NCBI GenBank assembly: GCA_019636735.1
Contig: JAHBWY010000006.1
Coordinates: 124,001-188,000, forward strand
Origin: Phycisphaeraceae bacterium
GTDB lineage: Bacteria > Planctomycetota > Phycisphaerae > Phycisphaerales > SM1A02
Length of the DNA: 64,000 nucleotides
Direction of reading: 5' to 3'
In this document: piece by piece, positions 1-8,583 of the stretch
Layout of the letters: each line of letters begins with the position of its first letter
How positions within the stretch are numbered: the stretch's first letter is position 1
Translations under genes and position numbers: made by a program
Notes under the pieces: generated by a model
Database searches by the model: none
Told to the model about the DNA's origin: nothing
The model's input: the letters and a program-made list of their open reading frames with translations, nothing else

Positions 1-357
1 CCCCGCGTGCACCGTGATGAGCCCGAGCGCATGATCGGCGCAGAGATCAGCGAGCCGAAGAGCGCGATCGAGGTTCGCCTTCCAAGTTTCGTCGGGGCGA
101 AAGCCGCCCGTGCGTCGAATGGACTCGAGCGTGCGATAGTCCTCGCCCACCGTCGCCATCATGCCGCTGAGCACTCGAACGCCCTCGGCGCGGAGAATCG
201 CGATTGCATCGCACCATTGGCGCGGTTGTTCGATCAGCGGCACGAGCGCCAACTGCACTGCATCGAGAGGAATCGAACGCACCTGCTCGGCGAGGCGCGC
301 GGGTGACTCCGGGCGCAGACTCCAGGAGCAGACGCCGATGGATCGCTCAACGCTCAT
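1..357 (-). CDS. Sugar phosphate isomerase/epimerase-like TIM-barrel protein (partial, N-terminus only)
   Basis: The frame is open from an ATG at 357 down to the window edge, giving the first 119 codons. The product begins MSVERSIGVCSWSLRPESP and continues through a helix/strand pattern to LGLITVHAG, which resembles the first strands of the xylose isomerase-like TIM-barrel family (AP endonuclease 2 fold). Members act on sugars or sugar phosphates, usually with a divalent metal. The C-terminal half and any metal ligands lie outside the window, so substrate cannot be guessed. The gene starts 19 bases after the stop of the secreted thioredoxin gene on the same strand, so the two may be cotranscribed. 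No strong Shine-Dalgarno is seen before the ATG. The family call is from fold-like sequence pattern only. Confidence 0.6.
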   Translation of the reverse strand, partial: MSVERSIGVCSWSLRPESPARLAEQVRSIPLDAVQLALVPLIEQPRQWCDAIAILRAEGVRVLSGMMATVGEDYRTLESIRRTGGFRPDETWKANLDRALRLADLCADHALGLITVHAG

Positions 358-376
358 GGCGGATCAAGGGGCCGGC

Positions 377-1792
377 TCAGGGCTGGCCTGCATCGGCCGG
401 TGTTCGCGGCCCAAGCTGTGCTTCGACGCTCCTCTGGATGCGCTGCAATCGTTCGACCGCAGCGGGCGGGAGCTTCGTCGCTTCGCCGTTCGCCGCCTCA
501 GCACCCTCGATCGCCTTGATCAGCCACTCGCGATGCATCGTGTCGACGGCCTTCGCGCGCTGCGCCGCGGCGACGATCGCTTCAAGCATCTTCGGATCGG
601 TGTCGAGCTCCATGGCGGCGACCGCGGCCTGTCGCGCCTCTTCCCTCCGGCCCGCGGCGAGCACGGCCGCGTGAATCTCCGCCGCGTCCTTGCGCCACAT
701 GCTGTCGTTCAGGCCCGTCTGATCCGGAGCGACGCCCTCCCTGGCCATGTCGAAGATTCTCCGGCGCACGCGCACGGAGCTCTCCGGATCATCGATCAAC
801 TCTCCAAGGTCCGCCCAACGCCCCTCCGCCTTCAGCATGTCGTTCAGCCGATGGTGCAGTCGCGCGAGCAGAGGCTTCACGGACGGATCATCCTTCACCT
901 GGTCGAACCACGCGAGGGTGGCGTTGGGCTCATTCACCACCTCGTTCAAGATCATCCAGTCCTGCGCGGCTTGCCACACCTGTCGCGAATCGGTGAGCGC
1001 TGCGGCGTCGAGGGCGCGGCGTGCTTCGTTCCGAAGGGCGAGGAATCGCTCCCGCGCGGCAGGATGGCGGGCCGCGAGCGTCTTCATGTCGCTGGCCATG
1101 AACGAACCTCGCACGCCTCCGAAGCCCGGCGCATCGGCCGTCGCTCCCCACAGGAACTCGAAGTTGTCCGTGGCTTCGTCGAACTTCCGGTCCCGGAGTT
1201 GCTGTTGCGCCTCCTGGTAGCGCGCCATGGGTCCGTCGTCGTCCTGCGCGCGATCGCGAGCGGCACCTCGCGGATTGGGGTCCGGCGCCTGACCGCGATT
1301 TCGCACCGGAGCGGCGCGCTTCTCCCCTCGGTCGATGCCCGCGAGCCAGGCCACAAAGGGTTGCGGCCCGACATTGCCCATGACCCGATCGAACTCCTCA
1401 CCGCCCCTGAGGGCCATCGTGGTCGGAATGCTCCGAATGCCCATCGAGCGAGCAAGGTCGGGCTCGACATCGGTGTCGAGCGCGTACACGATGGCATGCT
1501 CCCTGAGCCACTCGACGACCTTCGGATCGACCCAGGTGGTGCGATCCATCTGCCGACAGGGGCCGCACCAGACCGCGGTGGCCTTCACGATGAACCACTT
1601 CCCCGCCTCCTCCGCCGCCTGCTTCGCGTCGAGATAGGGGCGACCGTCGAAGATCTCCGGCTTCGCCACGGCTGCCGGCGCATCTCTTCCTTGCGCGGCT
1701 TGTTGCGCGGCGGACTCGGTCGTCACCGCGCCCCCGAAGGTGATCGCGAGAACCGGGATCCAGAGCTTTGATCGTGGAGTCGAGAGTGGCAT
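377..1792 (-). CDS. Secreted thioredoxin-fold protein with C-terminal helical region
   Basis: 471 residues. I chose the ATG at 1792 because an AGGAGG sits just upstream on the minus strand and because this start begins a signal peptide (hydrophobic run about residues 10-28, then Ala-rich to AAQQAAQG). A thioredoxin domain follows with the redox motif WCGPC (Cys76 and Cys79) and the cis-proline segment RSIPTTMAL. The product is therefore probably a periplasmic thiol reductase or an oxidative-folding/maturation factor. After about residue 170 there is a long charged helical region without a recognised domain, which could be TPR-like. The downstream neighbour is the partial TIM-barrel isomerase. 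The thioredoxin fold is confident; the partner protein is unknown. Confidence 0.85.
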   Translation of the reverse strand: MPLSTPRSKLWIPVLAITFGGAVTTESAAQQAAQGRDAPAAVAKPEIFDGRPYLDAKQAAEEAGKWFIVKATAVWCGPCRQMDRTTWVDPKVVEWLREHAIVYALDTDVEPDLARSMGIRSIPTTMALRGGEEFDRVMGNVGPQPFVAWLAGIDRGEKRAAPVRNRGQAPDPNPRGAARDRAQDDDGPMARYQEAQQQLRDRKFDEATDNFEFLWGATADAPGFGGVRGSFMASDMKTLAARHPAARERFLALRNEARRALDAAALTDSRQVWQAAQDWMILNEVVNEPNATLAWFDQVKDDPSVKPLLARLHHRLNDMLKAEGRWADLGELIDDPESSVRVRRRIFDMAREGVAPDQTGLNDSMWRKDAAEIHAAVLAAGRREEARQAAVAAMELDTDPKMLEAIVAAAQRAKAVDTMHREWLIKAIEGAEAANGEATKLPPAAVERLQRIQRSVEAQLGPRTPADAGQP

Positions 1793-1894
1793 GAATTCCG
1801 CCTCCTGAGTGCGTGGTTCATCGAAGTGTCCCCGGAAACGCCCCTTGGAACAAGTCCCCGCTTCTTCGCGCGGCTCTTGCGCTTCGCGGCTACC

Positions 1895-2635
1895 ATGCCG
1901 ACTCACATGACCACGGTGAAGCTCGACCACGACGGCCTGGAGCAACTCCAGGCGATGCGCGACCCGAAGGGGCGTGCCGTGGGCTCGCCCCGTGGCGCCG
2001 ACACCGATGATCGCCGGACGCTCTCCCAGCGCCTCGAAGCGTTCATCAGTCGGCTGAGCACTCGCAATCGCTTCTGGCAGAAGGTCTGCTCGCTCATCTG
2101 GCTGCCCTATGCCTTCCGGAGCGGAATCACGATGAAGCGGCTTGATGCCAAGCGCTTCACCGCGGTGCTCCCGTTCCGTCGCTTCAACCGCAACTGGTAC
2201 AACGCGATGGCTGGCGCGGCGCTCCTGGGCAACAGCGAAGTCGCCGGCGGCATGTACCTCTTCTCCCGCGTCGGCAGCGAGTTCATCGTCGTCTGCAAGG
2301 AAATGAAGTACCGCTTCCTGCGGCCGTGCGTGGGACCGGCGGTCTATCACATCATCGACGCCGAGGATCTGGATGCGAAGCTCGAGGCCGGTGGTGAGTT
2401 CAATATCCGCCTGGTGATGGACATTCGCCAGCAGGTCCGACGCCATGGCCGCGAGCCGCGCGTGGGCCGTTGCGAGATCACCTTCCACTGCACTCCAAAG
2501 GCGATGATGCGTGACCGAGCCGAGCGTCGTGAGCGCGCCCGTGAGGCCCTTGAGCCCGGTGCGGCCATCACCGCGACCACGGCGACCATCGCAACCACCA
2601 CCGCCGACATCGACACGGACGGGTCGGCCCGCTGA
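1895..2635 (+). CDS. DUF4442-like (hotdog-fold) protein
   Basis: Proposed start ATG at 1895 (MPTHMTTVKLDHDG); ATG 1907 and an upstream in-frame start at 1826 are alternatives. The central part, including RFNRNWYNAMAGAALLGNSE and GGMYLFSRVG, resembles the DUF4442 hotdog-fold family related to PaaI-type acyl-CoA thioesterases, in which the N-W/H-x-x-x-M segment lines the active site. A short Ala/Thr-rich tail (about 25 residues, ATTATIATTT) follows and is probably disordered. An adjacent gene for a multi-pass membrane protein begins right after the stop codon, so the two are probably cotranscribed. Substrate is unknown. The family call is by pattern only. Confidence 0.6.
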   Translation: MPTHMTTVKLDHDGLEQLQAMRDPKGRAVGSPRGADTDDRRTLSQRLEAFISRLSTRNRFWQKVCSLIWLPYAFRSGITMKRLDAKRFTAVLPFRRFNRNWYNAMAGAALLGNSEVAGGMYLFSRVGSEFIVVCKEMKYRFLRPCVGPAVYHIIDAEDLDAKLEAGGEFNIRLVMDIRQQVRRHGREPRVGRCEITFHCTPKAMMRDRAERRERAREALEPGAAITATTATIATTTADIDTDGSAR

Positions 2636-2641
2636 GTGCCG

Positions 2642-3877
2642 ATGGCGGAGCCGCTGCGCTCACCCGCGCTGACCTCGATCGCCCGCGGGCTCTTTCTCGC
2701 GTCAAGCTGGACCTGGTGCATCGGGGCGTTTCTGCCGCTGCTCCTGCTTCGTGACTTCGGATGGTCGGGCTTCCTGGTCTTCGCCCTCCCGAATGTGCTC
2801 GGCGCCGCGGCTGTTGGGTTTCTCTGGAACCGCGAGCGCTCCGAGCGCTTCGTTCGCGCGCATCCGACGCTTCTTGCGTGGTTCAGCACCGCGACTCTCT
2901 CCTTTCAGGCGTTCTTCATCGCGTGGATGGCACCGTTCGTCATCATGGCGGCGCGCGGTCGCACGGGCGAGGGAGATGCGCTGACGGAGCTCATCACGGC
3001 CCACGAGGCGCCGCTCCCGATGGTGGAACTCCAGCGCGCCCTCACGCCCGATGGGAGCGCATGGTGGATGTGGCTCGCGGCCATGGTGCTCTTCGCCGCC
3101 GTCGTCGGAAGCGCTCGAGCCATGCCGCGGGCGGGCGAGCGTGCATGGATCTGGCTTGGTGTCATCGTCACCATCGGATCACTGCTTCTCTGGGCATGCG
3201 AGGGGTTTCGACTCGGTGAAGCGGGCCTTGCCGGAAGCAGTGCGCTCGCCGATCTCGGCTGGCTGGCGCCGGCGATTGCACTCGGCTTTCTTGTCTGCCC
3301 GCACCTGGACGCTTCGTTTCACCGCGTGGTTCGACACGATCAAAGCCGGTGGCCCTGGATCACCTTCGTACCGGCGTTCACGGCGATGATCCTGATGACC
3401 ACGAGCGCGTTCCTGCTCAACGCGCCAGGCGAACCGGTGCTGCTTCTGGGTGGAGCATTCGTCGCGTGGTGGTTCATGCAGGTGACCTTCACTGCGGCGG
3501 TTCATGCACGCGAGCTCCGCGCTCTTTCGCTGCGACACGCCGGCTGGATGGTGCCCGCGGCGCTCCTCATCGGGGCCGTGGCCGGGCGCCCTGGCTTCGG
3601 CAGCGAAGCGACCTACCTTCGCTTCCTCGGTCTCTACGGCGCGGTGTTTCCCGCGCTGGCGCTGCTGCGCTGGCGGGGCTATGGCAGCGCCGCAATTCTC
3701 GGATTTCTCGCGATCGCGATTCCCGCGTTCGAGGTGGGTTTCATCGGACCCAGGGGCCTTGAAGGTCCGCGTTGGGCATGGGCGGTGCTGATTCCCGTGC
3801 TTCTCCTGCTTGTTCTGGTGGTCCCGCCGCGCACAATGGAGAAGAATCGACAAGGGACGCCCCGAATCGCCGAATGA
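2642..3877 (+). CDS. Multi-pass inner membrane protein, function unknown
   Basis: 411 residues from the ATG at 2642; a GTG at 2636, immediately after the preceding stop, is an alternative start. The sequence is dominated by about 11 hydrophobic helices separated by short loops, starting SIARGLFLASSWTWCIGAFL. A soluble loop around residues 105-135 (GRTGEGDALTELITAHEAPL) lies between helices. I do not recognise the family: the arrangement recalls solute symporters or permeases, but no signature motif is visible. The gene follows the DUF4442-like gene without a gap and ends shortly before the DUF1800 gene. A transport or lipid-related role would be guesswork. Confidence 0.7.
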   Translation: MAEPLRSPALTSIARGLFLASSWTWCIGAFLPLLLLRDFGWSGFLVFALPNVLGAAAVGFLWNRERSERFVRAHPTLLAWFSTATLSFQAFFIAWMAPFVIMAARGRTGEGDALTELITAHEAPLPMVELQRALTPDGSAWWMWLAAMVLFAAVVGSARAMPRAGERAWIWLGVIVTIGSLLLWACEGFRLGEAGLAGSSALADLGWLAPAIALGFLVCPHLDASFHRVVRHDQSRWPWITFVPAFTAMILMTTSAFLLNAPGEPVLLLGGAFVAWWFMQVTFTAAVHARELRALSLRHAGWMVPAALLIGAVAGRPGFGSEATYLRFLGLYGAVFPALALLRWRGYGSAAILGFLAIAIPAFEVGFIGPRGLEGPRWAWAVLIPVLLLLVLVVPPRTMEKNRQGTPRIAE

Positions 3878-3904
3878 GTCGGGAGCCCTTCGCTTCACCT
3901 GACC

Positions 3905-5401
3905 ATGCCGACTCCCTCACTGAAGCCGCTTTCTCCAGAGAAGTTCGGCTACTGGCATGCGCATCACCTGCTCTTGAGGGCGGGCTTCGGCGGAACTCCG
4001 GCGCAGGTGCGGCAATTGGCGGACCTCGGACTCAGCCGGGCGGTCGATCTCCTCGTCGACTTCCATCGCCTGCCCCAGGACGCCTCCGAGTCCGATGACG
4101 AGAGTCGATTCGACGCCGACATCATTCGTCCGCTGACCGAGGCGGAACGGCGCGAGCAGCGCGAGGCGCGTCGCCGCAACGATGAAGCCGTGCTCGAGCG
4201 CTTCCAGCGCATGCGCAATGATGCCACACGGCGAGATCGCGAACAGCTCGGCGCCATGCGGCGCTGGTGGCTGACGCGGATGATCGAAACTCCGCGCCCC
4301 CTGGAAGAGCGGCTCACCCTCTTCTGGCATGGACACTTCGCGACGGGCTATCGCACCATCGAGGACAGCTGGCACATGTATCGCCAGAACCTCTTCTTCC
4401 GCGCGAATGCAGCGGGCAACTTCGGTGATCTTGCGCGGGGCATCATCCGCGACCCCGCCATGCTGCGCTACCTCGACAACAATCGCAACCGCCGGCAGCA
4501 GCCCAATGAGAACCTCGCGCGCGAACTCATGGAGCTCTTCACCATGGGTGAAGGTCGCTACAGCGAGCGCGACATCAAGGAGGGTGCCCGCGCACTCACG
4601 GGGTACACCTTCGAGGACGACACCTTCGTCTTTCAGGAGCGCGAGCACGACAACGGGACCAAGACGATTCTCGGCCGAACCGGCCGCTGGAACGGCGATG
4701 ACTTCGTGAACATCCTGCTGGAGTCAAAGGCGACCTCGGAGTTCATTGCGCTCAAGCTCTATCGGGAGTTCGTCTGTGATCTTCCCGACCCCCTCTCCTC
4801 GGAGCGACGGCGCTTTGTCGACGCACTCGCTCGGCAGCTTCGCGAGTCGAAGTATGAGCTGCGGCCGGTGCTTCGCGCGCTCTTCCGCAGCGAGCACTTT
4901 CACGACTCCGAGCACCGCGCCTCGATGATCCGCAGCCCGGTCCAACTCATCGTGGGCACCATTCGCAGCCTGCACACCCCGGCACGCGACCTCACGCTCC
5001 TGGCGAGCGCCTCGGAGATGATGGGGCAGCACCTCTTCCAGCCGCCAAGCGTCAAGGGCTGGGATGGCGGTCGTGCGTGGATCAACACTTCCACGCTCTT
5101 CGTGCGGCAGAATGTGGTCGTCTACCTCATGACCGGACAGCGCCCTGCCGGCATGCGCGGACAGGCGGACACCTCGACCTTCGATCCCATGCACCTCGTG
5201 GCCGATCTTGGTGATCGATCGCGCGATCCCGTGGCGGTGGTCGACTACCTGACGCGCTTCCTGCTGGGAGGCGAGATTCCCCCCGAGCGGCGCGAAGTCC
5301 TGCTCGCGTTCCTCCGAGACCACGGCGATCGGATTGACAGCCACCGGCTTCGAGGCGTGCTTTGTCTCATTGCCGCGATGCCCGAGTACCAGCTCTGCTG
5401 A
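3905..5401 (+). CDS. DUF1800 family protein
   Basis: 498 residues. The DUF1800 core is clear: an N-terminal HLLLRAGFGGTPAQV segment, a central LFWHGHFATG block, and the conserved PNENLARELMELFTMGEG and GARALTGYT stretches, followed by FQPPSVKGWDGGRAWI near the C-terminus. No signal peptide is visible. In planctomycetes and many other bacteria DUF1800 genes sit directly upstream of a DUF1501 gene, as here (48 bases separate them). The biochemical function of the pair is unknown, although DUF1501 proteins are exported and sulfatase-like. The family call is very secure; no function is assigned. Confidence 0.93.
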   Translation: MPTPSLKPLSPEKFGYWHAHHLLLRAGFGGTPAQVRQLADLGLSRAVDLLVDFHRLPQDASESDDESRFDADIIRPLTEAERREQREARRRNDEAVLERFQRMRNDATRRDREQLGAMRRWWLTRMIETPRPLEERLTLFWHGHFATGYRTIEDSWHMYRQNLFFRANAAGNFGDLARGIIRDPAMLRYLDNNRNRRQQPNENLARELMELFTMGEGRYSERDIKEGARALTGYTFEDDTFVFQEREHDNGTKTILGRTGRWNGDDFVNILLESKATSEFIALKLYREFVCDLPDPLSSERRRFVDALARQLRESKYELRPVLRALFRSEHFHDSEHRASMIRSPVQLIVGTIRSLHTPARDLTLLASASEMMGQHLFQPPSVKGWDGGRAWINTSTLFVRQNVVVYLMTGQRPAGMRGQADTSTFDPMHLVADLGDRSRDPVAVVDYLTRFLLGGEIPPERREVLLAFLRDHGDRIDSHRLRGVLCLIAAMPEYQLC

Positions 5402-5449
5402 CCCGCGAATCACGCGACCACCAGCGCCTGCGAAGCAAGGAGTTCGACC

Positions 5450-6751
5450 ATGCACGATGATCAGGTCCCCTACAGCCGCCGTCGCTTCATTCAGCATGGC
5501 GTGGCGCTGGCGTCACTGGCGAGCACGATTCCATCGTTCATCCAACGCTCGGCGCTGGGCATGCTGCTTCCGGGCACGCAGGGGCGCACCAGTCTCCCGG
5601 GTGTTCCGCAGGATCATGTGCTGGTCATCGTGCAACTGGGAGGCGGCAACGATGGTCTCAACACCGTGGTGCCCTATGGTGCCCCGGAGTACTTCCGTGC
5701 CCGCCCGACGCTCGCGGTCGCCGAGCCCGGCGGGCAGGCGCGCGGCGGTGCCGGCGTCGCGCTCGAACTCGATCGCTCGCTCGGCCTGGGGCTGAACCCG
5801 GCTCTCGAGGCCATGAAGGCGCTGCACGACGACGGATTGCTCTCCATCGTGCAGGGCGTCGGCTATCCGAACCCGAATCGATCGCACTTCGCCTCGATGG
5901 ACATCTGGGAGACGGCACGCCTCGATGGCAAGGGCGAGGGGTGGATCGGACGCTACTTCGACAACACCTGCGGAGGAACGCCCATTCCCGAGGGAGCGAT
6001 TCACATCGGTCGCTCGGCGCCGCTCGCCATGATGGGCACGATCCAGAAGCCGGTCTCCTTCGAGAGCGCCGACCTCTTTCGATGGCTCGGCGACGATGTG
6101 CACGAGGCGCTGCGCGATCCATATCAGGCCATCAATCGAGCGGGTCCGGTGGGGTCCCCCGCGCCGGGAAGCCAGCGGGACTTCCTCATGCGCACCGCGC
6201 TTGATGCGCAGGTCGCCTCCGACCGGATTCGCGCGGCGGTGCGCAAGCAGCCGCTGGTGCGCTATCCGCAGAGCGACATTGCACGGCAGTTGCAGGTGGT
6301 GGGCGCCCTCATCCGCGACGGCCTCCAGACGCGCGTCTTCTATGTCAGCAAGGGCGGATTCGACACGCACGCCAATCAGCCGGGCGGACACGCGAACATT
6401 CTGCGCCAGGTGGCGGAAGCACTGCGCGCGTTCAACGACGACCTCCGTGCGCAAGGCAACCAGGAGCGCGTGCTCACGATGGTCTTCAGCGAGTTCGGCC
6501 GCCGCGTGCAGCAGAACGCAAGTCAGGGCACCGATCATGGCACGGCGGCGCCGATGTTCCTGATGGGCCCGATGGTTCGGCCGGGCATCGTGGGCCATCA
6601 TCCGAATCTCGCGGATCTCGACTTCGGCGATCTCCGATTCGGCCTTGACTTTCGAGGCGTGTACGCGGCCATCCTCGAACAGTGGATGGGCGTTGCGCCG
6701 GAGAAGGTGCTGGGCGGGCGCTTTGCGCAACCGCCGATCCTGCGAGCCTGA
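5450..6751 (+). CDS. DUF1501 family protein with Tat-type signal
   Basis: 433 residues from an ATG preceded by AAGGAG. The N-terminus SRRRFIQHGVALASLAS looks like a twin-arginine signal, implying export of a folded protein. The DUF1501 core follows: VLVIVQLGGGNDGLNTVVPY near the start, NRSHFASMDIWETA, FDTHANQ in the middle, and TMVFSEFGRRVQQNASQGTDH towards the end. The family resembles the alkaline phosphatase/sulfatase superfamily and is typically paired with DUF1800, which is the case here. Metal-ligand-like Asp and His residues are present, but the substrate is unknown in the family. The family call is very secure. Confidence 0.93.
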   Translation: MHDDQVPYSRRRFIQHGVALASLASTIPSFIQRSALGMLLPGTQGRTSLPGVPQDHVLVIVQLGGGNDGLNTVVPYGAPEYFRARPTLAVAEPGGQARGGAGVALELDRSLGLGLNPALEAMKALHDDGLLSIVQGVGYPNPNRSHFASMDIWETARLDGKGEGWIGRYFDNTCGGTPIPEGAIHIGRSAPLAMMGTIQKPVSFESADLFRWLGDDVHEALRDPYQAINRAGPVGSPAPGSQRDFLMRTALDAQVASDRIRAAVRKQPLVRYPQSDIARQLQVVGALIRDGLQTRVFYVSKGGFDTHANQPGGHANILRQVAEALRAFNDDLRAQGNQERVLTMVFSEFGRRVQQNASQGTDHGTAAPMFLMGPMVRPGIVGHHPNLADLDFGDLRFGLDFRGVYAAILEQWMGVAPEKVLGGRFAQPPILRA

Positions 6752-6810
6752 TCCCGCGCCGTCGCGCGCATCTCCTATGCTCTCGCGCCGAGCGCAGGGC
6801 TCGCGGCCGC

Positions 6811-8496
6811 ATGGACTTCCTCCACATCAATCAGACTCTGCGGAATGTCCGGCGCTATGGAGAGATCCTCTCCACGCTCGCACGGCATGGCTTCGGCGAT
6901 GTCATCCAGGAGATGAAGCTCGACCGTCTCGTCGAGCGCGGCGTGAGTTTCATGACGGCGGGGCATGTTTCCCCGGAGTTCGATCGCCTCCCTCGAGCCG
7001 TGCGTCTCCGGAAGGCGATGGAGGAGCTGGGGCCCACCTTCGTGAAGCTCGGACAGGTGCTCAGCACACGGCCCGATCTTGTGCCGCCGGAGTGGGCCGA
7101 GGAGTTCAGGGCTCTTCAGGACAATGTCCCGCAGGTTCCCTTTGAAGAGATCGAGAGGCGCCTTGATCAGGAGTTTGGCGAGGAGCGATCGTCGATCCTC
7201 CGTTCGGTGCAGCACAAGGCGCTGGCGGCCGCGTCGATGGCGCAGGTGCATCGAGCCGTGCTTGCCGACGGCACCCATGTGGTGCTGAAGATCCTGCGGC
7301 CCGGAATCCGCGAGCAGACCGAAACCGACATGGAGATCATGCGCGCCCTCGCGGGGTGGGCGGAGCGCTCCTTCTCGAACATGGGCTACAGCCCCGTGGA
7401 GGTCGTGGCCGAGTTCGCACGCGAACTCGCCAAGGAGGTCGACCTCACCCATGAAGGTCGCGCCACCGAGCGCTTTCGGGCGCAGTTCAAGGACGACCCG
7501 GACATTGTCTTCCCCGAGGTGCACTGGAGCGCCACCACGCAGAATGTCCTTGCGCTCGAGGAGATCAAGGGCGTGCTCCTCTCTCGCCGCAAGCCCGACG
7601 ATCTCACTCCCGAAGAGTGCAAGAAGGTCGTCGCCAACGGCGCCCGCGCGGTGCTGCGGCAATGTCTCGACTTCGGCTTCTTCCATGCCGACCCGCACCC
7701 GGGCAATCTCTTTGCGCTGCCTGGAGGGCGCATCGCATTCATCGACTGCGGCATGACGGGACAGGTCGAAGCGCGCACCGCGCAGCGCCTGGCGGAGCTC
7801 GTCTCCGGCGTCGTGAGCGGCGAGACGGAGCGCGTCATTGCGGCGGTTGGCGCCCTCGGTGATGTGGATCCTTCGATCCTCGAGCAGGCGGCAGTCCGCG
7901 CCGATGTCCGCGACTTCGTCGGGCGCTTCCAGAATGTACCGCTCGACCAGCTCGATCTCGGGCCCCTGCTTCGCGACTTCTTCGCTCGGCTCAGGACCCA
8001 TCGCGTGCGCTGCCCCGCCGATCTGGTGCTGCTCATCAAGGCACTCACGACGATCGAGTCGGTCGGCGCCGAGCTCGACCCGGAGTTCCAGATGGTCGAG
8101 TTCGCCCGGCCCTATGTGGAGCGCCTCGTCACGCGTCGTTACAGCCTTTCGGCGATCCGCCACCGACTCGCGGCCAGCCTTCTCGGCTATGCCGAGCTGG
8201 CGGAGGATCTTCCCGGCGAGGTGCGCTTTCTTCTGACGCAGGTGAAGCGCAATCGCCTCGCGGTGAACCTCGAACATCGCGGGCTCGGGCGCCTCGTGAA
8301 CACGATCGAACATGCCAGCCGCAATGTCGCCTTCGCACTCGTGATTGCGTCGATGCTCGTCGGCTCCTCGATCCTGGTGCTCGCGGCGAAGGAGCCCGGG
8401 GTCGGGTCGCTTTGGTTCCTGGGCGTCGCGGGATTCCTTGCAGCCACGGTGCTGGCCGTGCTCATGATCGTGAGCAATCGACGCCTGAAGGAGTGA
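6811..8496 (+). CDS. AarF/ABC1/UbiB family atypical protein kinase-like ATPase
   Basis: 561 residues starting at MDFLHINQTLRNVRRYGEIL; longer in-frame starts upstream run into DUF1501 and were rejected. Visible hallmarks of the UbiB/ADCK fold are the KxGQ motif in FVKLGQVLSTRPDLVP, the Ala-rich loop AAASMAQVHRAVL, the catalytic loop FFHADPHPGNLFAL, and the metal site IDCGMTG in place of DFG. Two hydrophobic helices close the C-terminus (about residues 500-555), as in membrane-anchored UbiB proteins. Family members support quinone or isoprenoid lipid metabolism, but no quinone biosynthesis gene is nearby, so the pathway here is inferred from the family only. Confidence 0.92.
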   Translation: MDFLHINQTLRNVRRYGEILSTLARHGFGDVIQEMKLDRLVERGVSFMTAGHVSPEFDRLPRAVRLRKAMEELGPTFVKLGQVLSTRPDLVPPEWAEEFRALQDNVPQVPFEEIERRLDQEFGEERSSILRSVQHKALAAASMAQVHRAVLADGTHVVLKILRPGIREQTETDMEIMRALAGWAERSFSNMGYSPVEVVAEFARELAKEVDLTHEGRATERFRAQFKDDPDIVFPEVHWSATTQNVLALEEIKGVLLSRRKPDDLTPEECKKVVANGARAVLRQCLDFGFFHADPHPGNLFALPGGRIAFIDCGMTGQVEARTAQRLAELVSGVVSGETERVIAAVGALGDVDPSILEQAAVRADVRDFVGRFQNVPLDQLDLGPLLRDFFARLRTHRVRCPADLVLLIKALTTIESVGAELDPEFQMVEFARPYVERLVTRRYSLSAIRHRLAASLLGYAELAEDLPGEVRFLLTQVKRNRLAVNLEHRGLGRLVNTIEHASRNVAFALVIASMLVGSSILVLAAKEPGVGSLWFLGVAGFLAATVLAVLMIVSNRRLKE

Positions 8497-8583
8497 GGCT
8501 GCGTCCGTATTCGGCGGTGGTGCGTCGAAGTGCCGTCAATCGGAGTCGGTTGCGGCGCCAGTTCGGCTGCGCGGAGAGAGCTC

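Noticed and set aside
161-1771. Long plus-strand open frame (about 536 codons) antisense to the thioredoxin gene
   Set aside because: Arg/Gly/Leu-rich composition typical of a GC-rich antisense shadow; the minus-strand gene has a signal peptide, WCGPC motif and ribosome site.
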